From IMG/VR virus record IMGVR_UViG_3300032117_000015, positions 1 to 64,000 of that record: 64,000 bases of DNA; one strand, 5' to 3'. Positions 44,301 through 53,300 of this stretch are shown here, one piece after another. Source of the DNA: a virus. Every line of letters starts with the position of its first letter. Within the stretch, counting starts at the first letter, position 1. A program made the position numbers and the translations under genes. Under the pieces are notes generated by a model. That model was not told where the DNA came from. It searched no databases and saw only the letters and a program-made list of their open reading frames with translations.

Positions 44301-47300
44301 ATATTTGAAAATGTAATTGTTTTGCCGTTTGCAGGTATTGAAGTGAATGTAATTGTTTCGCCGTTTGCAGGAGTAGCATCGGGTATTGCACTAATAATTA
44401 AAGTAGTTTTGTCGACTACCTTAACAACGGTTTGCCCAGAAGTAAATCCTGTTCCGCTAATTAACATTCCAGGTATAATCTTAGCAGTACTAGAAATTAC
44501 AAGTGTTGTTGTTGCACTACCTGAAGAATTATAAGAACGATAATACGATAAATTATCTGGAATTGAATCAATAATTATCGATGTTGAATTAACGATTCGA
44601 ACAACTTGCTGACGGTTTAAGAAGCCTTGTCCGTATAATTTCATTCCAGGAACAATACCTAATGTGCTACCTACATTAACTGTAAATCCGGAACTATTTA
44701 AAGATGTATATGTAGTTGTTACTCCTGCTGTAAGTGCAGTTGTTGTAACTGTAACTGTTGGCGAAATTAAGTTTTGATCAAAACTGTATGTAACTGTTGA
44801 GCCGTCACTAGTGAAAGAGAACGTTTTTTGTTTTACATAATAAATGTTAATATTTGTACCGGCCGCAGGAGTATAAGGCAATGTAAACACATGGGTGTTT
44901 GCCGCAACTTGGACAGCATAATCGTTAAACGTTGGATCTCTACTATCCCAAGTATCTGTCATATATGGAGTTGATCCCCAGCCGCCAGCAATATTAAAAT
45001 CTAGTCCGCTAACAATAGTTCCACCGTAGTCAACACCTGTCATTAACTGTGACAAATCCTTACCAAGTTGACCTGTTGTTGGATTATAATAATATTGAAT
45101 ACGATCTGTTGCACCCATAATCGATACATCTTTACTGTATGTAACAACTATAGTAGAACCAGTTGATGGCGCATCTGTGAATGTTATTGTTCCAGAATAC
45201 TGGGTGTATCCATTTGATGTTGATTTTACAATCGCCATCTTATATAATTCTCGAAGTACTGGAATTCCGTCAATAGTAACCGTTGATTCACCTACTCTTA
45301 CATCAGGCGCCCAAGTTAGGGCAAACTGCACTTTAGAAGAAGAACCAGTAAATGTATCTGTTTGTTTAATATTACTAATGTAGTATCCAGAATTAATACG
45401 GTCGAATTTTAATGCTGTTAAGTTTGAACGAATTATTCCGTCACCAATAATCGCAACGGCTGTTGCCGGAACTCCGTTATCACCAAGCCCGCCATTAAAT
45501 GCAATCGTCGGAGCACTTAAATATCCGCTTCCATTTTTATTTGTTAAAATCACAACACGATTTACTTTTCCATTAGCAATATATGCCACAGCTTCGGCTG
45601 TAATTCCGTTAATACCGGTCGGAGTCGAAATAATAACTTCTGGAATATTTGCATATCCGCTTCCGCCATTAGTGATAATAATATCTGTTACACTAAATCC
45701 TAGATTATCTGTCCAGAATTTCCATGGATAAGTTTGTAATAATCCGCTAGTCGATTCTAGTTGATTGTTAGCAACTATTACATCGATTGCAGTTGAGGTT
45801 CCATTAACAAACGTTGGTTGTAAATCAAAGTCGGTAACCGCACTTTCATTAGTATCTAGTCCGGTATAGTTACTGATATATTCTCTAACTTTTGTTCTAT
45901 AAGGTTTAACTTCTGCAACATAATCTTGGAAATTGTTTAAATTATCAACTGGGTAATTAACTGGTTGATTTAAAGTTCCTACAGTATGAGTAGCTCTTAC
46001 AAAACTTGTTTTGAATATCCAATCAATAAATGGTTGCTCGCTGTGTGCAAAACGTACACTAGTAAAGAACAAATCTAAATAATTTTGTTTTAAATCATCT
46101 ATCAATAAATTATTTTTAATTGTATTAAGAATAATTCGTAATTCTGCACTAGCTTGTACATCAAAGTCTCCGCCGTCAAATGTGTTAGAATCATACCCTA
46201 CATTTGTTCCACTAAATTCATAAAGTGAAGAATTAAACTGTATTGTTCCGTTTTGAATTCCAATTACATTATAACTTTGTGTCCAATCGATACTTGTACT
46301 ATTAGCATATTTTTCTAATAGTAACCAGCCTCCTGCATTAACTGTTGCAATCTTAACAACTTGTCCAATAGTAGGGTATATTGTATTCAAATCTGCAAAA
46401 GTCGATACTAGATAATCTGCGGCGGTATATTGATTATATCCTGTTGCAAACCAATCAGCATAACTCCAATAGTTATTAACATTATATGATTGAGTTAGTG
46501 TCTTAGACCATGTAGCAGTAGTATTATCGTAAGCATAGATACTCCAAGCACCAAGCGATGTGCTATCGGACTTAATCAATGCAGAGTAACCTCTCACAGT
46601 TGCAGTTGTACTGCTATTATATCCGACACCACTGTTAATAATATTTGCTCCAGTGATTTCTCCTAGAGCATTAATAGTTGCTCGAACTATGGCGGCTTCG
46701 CCCGAACCCGATATTTCAATATAAGGTGCAACAGCATACCCTCTTCCTGCGCTAATAACATTTATTCCAGTAATTCTACCGTTTGTTATAATCGGTGTTA
46801 ATGAAGGTGTGCTGAAAGATCCTACGTTAGCAAATCTTAATTCAGTATCTGTATCAAAAGATTTATCCCATAATCCAGAAATTTCTGTTGGAGCAGGATC
46901 AAATGTTTCTAATGGAGAAATGTCTCTCGAATTAGTAGTTTGATACGTACTTAAAACAATGTTAACTCTTTCGATAAACTCTTTTAATGCTTCGATACGA
47001 TTTACAAACATCGACTGGCGAGGACGATTTTCAATTCCATATCTTAATTTTACAGGCAATGTTGGATCTGGTACTGGGCGACCTCCTGTATCAATTCCGC
47101 ATAGACTATCGAACCATTTTTGTTCTATACCAGAAGGTAAATCAACTGCCGGATCATTACTAATTAGCTTCCACTGACTGTGAATATTTTGGTCGTTTTT
47201 ATCTATTAACCAGTATTCAATTGCTAACACAATATCTGTTGCATTTAGATATTGTGATGCATTTATTAAACTAAAACTGTTGGTGCCAGTTAATGCAAGG

Positions 47301-50300
47301 CAAGTATAATCTTGACCTCGAGGATTTGCAATTAAACTTGCAACATCATTTGCGGCCATATTTCTTCCATCGACATTAGGAATAATTTTTTTATTCTTAA
47401 CCCAGAAATAATATGTATTTTTAAATGTTTTACTTACGTTGTCATATACTTGTGTTAAACTGTATGCAGAATTTCCGTATAAACTAGTTCCGCTAATACC
47501 CAATGCTAGTCCTGTTGATGTATCTGCAAGACTATCCCATACTGCTGGTAATTGGCTGTAAGATACCCATTCATACACATCGATACTTGCACCAGACGCT
47601 AACGTATTCCAAGTGTTTGTTCCGTAAAGAGGATCGTCAAAATAATTATTAAGGAATTTAGCAGTTCTTAGATCCCACCACAATCTTCCTAAAGGTTGAT
47701 CAGACCACCATCCTTCTATTCCATTTGACGGCGCAACGTTGACAGTTACAGTTCCATCGCTATAAGAATAAGTTGCCGGATCGTAGAATGTTTGATACTT
47801 AATTTCTTCCTGAGCGGGTCCTGCTATTTTTCCTTGCAATGGATCGATAACGTCTAGATAAGTTACCAATGTTCCTAAAGATTTATTATATAAAAATGCT
47901 TTACGAATCTTCGAAACATCAGGAATATCGACTTGCTGACGAGTAATAGTCCATGTAAGGTTATTGTTTAATTTAGTATAAGCATAAACTTGTCCAGATT
48001 GTGTTCCTTGATTAAATGCAGTTGGTGCTCCAACTACAACCTGATTACTACCAACTGCAAAACCGATGCCATAACCGTCACCGACTGAATTTGAAGTTTT
48101 TAAACTTTCGCTAAAGACCCAATTAATATTGTATCTATCATAAACATCTACTCGTCCGCTACTGACTATTTTAGTAATAAAATCTGTAGATTTTTTATCA
48201 AATGTTGTTAAATTTTCATCAAATGTTGTAGTTACAGTTGTGTCTCCATTAGGACTATAAACAACAATAGTTTGATAATCATTCATAAACTCTATCTTGT
48301 TTCCAAATAGAGCATCAACTTCTGGATTAGCATTAACTAAAGTCTGTGTCAATGTATAACCGTTAGAACTATAACCGTAAACATTAACAATTCCTTGTTT
48401 TGGTTTAGTTGGTGTTCCTTGTGTATCATCAGATATTGCAATATAATCACCATATGAAGATACTGCAATACTATTGCCAAATCTTGAATCAGAACCTGTT
48501 AACACTTGAGAGGTTACAAATCCAGCTCCAGCATCTTTGTAGACATTAACTTTTCCAGAAGATGAAATTAATAAAGTACTAGAATCTAAACTTAGTTTAG
48601 TATATTGACCAAAGTTTGTAGTGTTAGATGAATCAATTGTTGAATCATATGCCCAAGTGTTGATAATAAATTGTAATTGTCCGCTTGGTAAACTATTTTT
48701 ATCAACGGGAGAATCTAACAAGATTGTATTTAATTTAATAACTGACGATACACCAAAAGTTAAATTAACATTATTATCGATTACAACTTGCGTTATAGAT
48801 GCATCAATGTCTTGCGGAGATCCGATAATAAAATAGCTCAATACTGTTTGCATTCCATTTACTAGAACAATTTCAGTTCCTTGACTTACTATTTTTGTAT
48901 TTGGAAGAATATTTGTTCCAGTAACTGTCATACTATCTAACACATTAACTGTGCTGAATACCACATTCACTAAACTATTTGCATTGACTAAAATTAATTT
49001 AGTTAGCACATAATCGACCGTTTGATTGCTAGTGTATCCGCTACCAGTTACAATCATTCCAGCACGTATTCCGCTAGTTGAATTTACTACTAGTGTGTTC
49101 AAAGAACTTCCAACAGGATTGTATTGAGTAGTAGCCATTACTATAGTTTTGTAACTTAGTTTATAAACACGGCCTGTACCGTTATTATAACCTGTTGCAC
49201 CTACATATAATGTATTGTTACCAAAGGTAATACTTGATCCAAAATTTTCACCTGTAGTGGGATTTGGACTAATAATTGTATCTACAAGATTATAATTATT
49301 ATCTAAATCTTTCTGATAGATACTAATTGCACCTTGCCCTACTATTGTTGAATTTATTCCAGAAATTTCGTTTGCTGGAATATAAGGAATTATTTGCCAT
49401 GCTAGTGTAGTAGATGATGGTGTTGTTCCCGATGTAGTTTGCAATGCTTCGTAGTATACATTGTTGTATGAAACAATATTTCCAGAAACATAAGTATTTC
49501 CGCTGTTATAAGCACCTACATAATTTGTTGCTACTCTACTCACAGCTGGGTGCCCAGTAGCTAACCATTCTCCGTTTGTACTTATTCCAATTACAGTAGC
49601 AATTTGTGTAGGTTTTACATATAACGATGGTTGTCCTGGGATATGCTGTGTAATAAATGGTTGATCTAAGGTAGAACGTTGTACCCAAGGAACTAAAATT
49701 CCAGCCTTATCAAATGTAGTTACAACTCCTGTAGACCCGCTAGTAATTGCTAAGATAGATCCTTGGCTATTCATTCCAATAGTCGAACCAAATTGGAAAG
49801 ATGTTGTTGGAGTTTGATTTGGTATACTTGATAAGTTGTATACAGGAGAATATTCCCATGTTGCCCAGTTACCAGTACCGTCATCATCTGTCCATACTAA
49901 TTCTCCTGGAGCAATATGGCTAACCGGAATTTGATCTAAATTATCTATAGAGCTTGTTCGACGTGTGACTAGCGCATATATCACTAGTTGGTTAGCTTCT
50001 GTAAAAGATACTGGGAAATTTTGAATACTTGCATTAACTGTAAAAGTATTCAAAGAAACACTAGTAACTTCATAGAATCCTTGAAGCATAGCAACTTCAG
50101 CCAATCCAATGTATTGTCCTACAACAAGTGGGTCAATATTTTGTGTTGTGATTGTTAATACCCCGTTAGTGTACGTTACACTAGATGCACGTATTTGCAA
50201 ATCAGAAAAACGATAGATATTCCAACTTGCTCCTTCAAACGCTGTCCATACATATTGACCGTTATTTAAACTACCAATGTCTTGTGTAACAATATCAGAA

Positions 50301-53300
50301 AGTTGTCCAATACTAATTGCTACATCTGCAGAATTTACATATCCTGCACTACGCAATAGTGGTTGATAATTGTCGATAGCAGGGAATGGATTTGAATTAT
50401 ATCCCAAAGGCTTAACGTAGATATCATTAGGTGTGTATTGATTGATAAATGAATTTATATTGTTGTTAATATTATTTGTTAACAAGAATCCTTGAGGATT
50501 GTTTCTAAATTTACTTTGATCTAACACAACTTCAATATCTTCAAATGCGTTGCTCGCACCGTATCGACCAGTACGTAATGCCCACTCTTCATAGAATATT
50601 AAACTTTCAGCTTTGTCTTCGCTCAACACACCAAACAAATGATTCAATACATTTTGAGTTCCTTTTTCACGAATCATCCCTTGATAGAATTTAAATTCGC
50701 TTACTGGATCTTGAATAATATTATCTAAGTATTGACGTGTTTGATATCCAATTAAATGCTGTGCAAATTTTTGTTGTTGACTACTAAAATTATCAACATT
50801 TAAACTATAAAAATCTACAAACTGTGTTGCAAGGTTAGTCCAGTTTGGCAATAATTTTGCAGATGGCTGAGATGATAAACGTGCCCAACTAGATGGAACA
50901 AATGTCGATGTACCTGCGGTAAATGCGTTTGCGCTATAATAAGATCCTTGATAGGCAACAATATCTGCCATATTATAATCTTGCCAAGGTTGCCAGTTCT
51001 CAACAGTTGCTCCGTCAAAAACAAACCCTGGAATATCCAAGCCGCCGTACCATCCAGTTGTAACATATCCAGACAATTTAATTCGATCTCTACGATATCC
51101 ACTTGGAGGATTATAAATTACATCATTAAAGATATCAACATTGTCAATAATAACTACATGTTCGTTTTGAATCAAGTAGAAACTTGCACAATAAATGCCG
51201 TCAGCAGTTCTTGGTGTATATGTAACAACATTGCCGTCTCTGTAGCTGTCTAGCTCTGTTGTTTTAAATGGTGTGCCGTCAACTTTAAAAATTTCGTAAC
51301 TATTAAATGGGTTTGATATACTGTCGACAACAGTTAACTCTGTTGTAAATGTAACCCCGCTAGCACCTGGACTTAGGCTTATCGCACTACTTCCAATGTT
51401 TGATAATCCTGGAAGTAATAACCATACATTAGTATCAAAAATAGGCGATGCCGGAATATTGTATTGAGCACTATAATAATCGCCTTCGTACTTAACAACC
51501 GTGCCATAGCTATAAACTTGGTTTGGTAACCAATCTGCCCATTTTTCTTCTCCATTAGACCAATTTTGTGTGGTCCAAAACATAAATTCTTTAACACTAG
51601 TTGACCAATTTGTTACTGCATTTAAGTTATTATTAAAATTATTAAACTGGAATCCGTTGTCAATTAGATACTGTTCGTATCCTAACATAAAATCCACAAC
51701 TTCTTGGATTGTAGATAACTGTGTGCCGTATGGTAATGTCAACAGAGCCGATTTGTCCCATGCTTCTCTGAAGGTTGCATTGACACCTCCAACTATCGGT
51801 AATGTATCTAAAGGAGAAAAATAGTCAGAATTAAAACTAATTCCAGCAGTTGAATTTACTTTGGCTCGATAATATGTTATTCCATATTTTACAATTTGCC
51901 CTGCCACATAAGACTGTCCTTGTGTCCATTGTGAAAAACTTTCTGAAATTCCTCCAACATTTATACTAATACCAGATTGCAAATAATTATAATAATTAAA
52001 ATATGGTTGAGTTTTACTATACCCTTTAATTTCATAACCTGTAGATAATTTTGTAATAATTATTCCACTATAAGTTAATTTTTTAACAGGACTAGATGTG
52101 TTTAAAAATACTTTATAACTTTCATTTGGGATGAAAACACTACCTGTTGAAAGAGGTGTTTTGCTTTCAAGTAATAATTTAAATTGATCTTGATTAGTAA
52201 ATGCACCAACTCTATAACTTAATTTAGGAACTAGATTAGACAAGTTAGATTTATAAGAATTATAAGAATCTTGGTTATTACTAAAAATAATATTTAAAAT
52301 TAAATCAACTACATAGTTAACAATACCTGCTGTTTGTGTTCTAGATGTACTAGAATAGATACTAGGAATCTGTATATCAGCTGGTCTGATACGTAATCCG
52401 GTGTCTTTATAAACAAATTGGCCAGCAACGTTTCTTTCAACTCTCGATCTGTCTAGTAATAATCCAAATGTTTTTGCAGGTGTTAATAACATCGATGTTA
52501 CTATTACACTAAACGGATAATAACTGCTACGTCTCCAAGCAGATTCAACTGGGCTAATATCGCCAAATACAAATGCATTATTCGTACTGTAATTAATTGG
52601 ACCTGTTGCTAATCCAGAAACGATTGGGCTTACTAAATTACCAAATTCATCTACTGGAATGTGCTGTGTTAAGAAAGGACGAACATAGTTAGACAATTTA
52701 ACTGCGGGTAATCCTGGTTGTTTAACTAGTCCAGCGGCAAGGTCTTGCCACATAACTAAATTATTGCTTGTATAAGGTGCAGGTCCGTACACACTAGTCC
52801 ACCAGCTCGGTTGTTGACTAAATCCTAACATTTCCCAAGGACAAAGGTGTGGTCTGTCTGTATCAAGCATCCAGCGATATATTCCTCTCCAGAATGCAGG
52901 AACTGAATTGTTGTCGGGCGAGACACTTTCTTTATAGTTAAAAGTAAATGAATTACTCTTATCGTAACTTAACGGTTGAGTAAAGTCGATACCAACTAAA
53001 CCACTCCATTGGTAAAATGACGGTGCAAGTACTTCATTAAATTCTGATAAACTGTAGTCATTGGTTCGATTGTAACCAGGAATAATGTCTGCTATATCAA
53101 AAATTGTAGTATCATATTTTACTTTAATATTATTAAAAATTCTTGTTTCTAATTCTAATATTAACGCATCTCTGTAATCGCCGTATGCTAACAAAATACT
53201 TCCGTCGTGTCCTTGAATCACATTCTGTGGTGTGATTAAAGTTGTATCTAGATACAGTTGTGGAATAAATGCTGGCCACATACCTAATTTAGAAGGTGTT

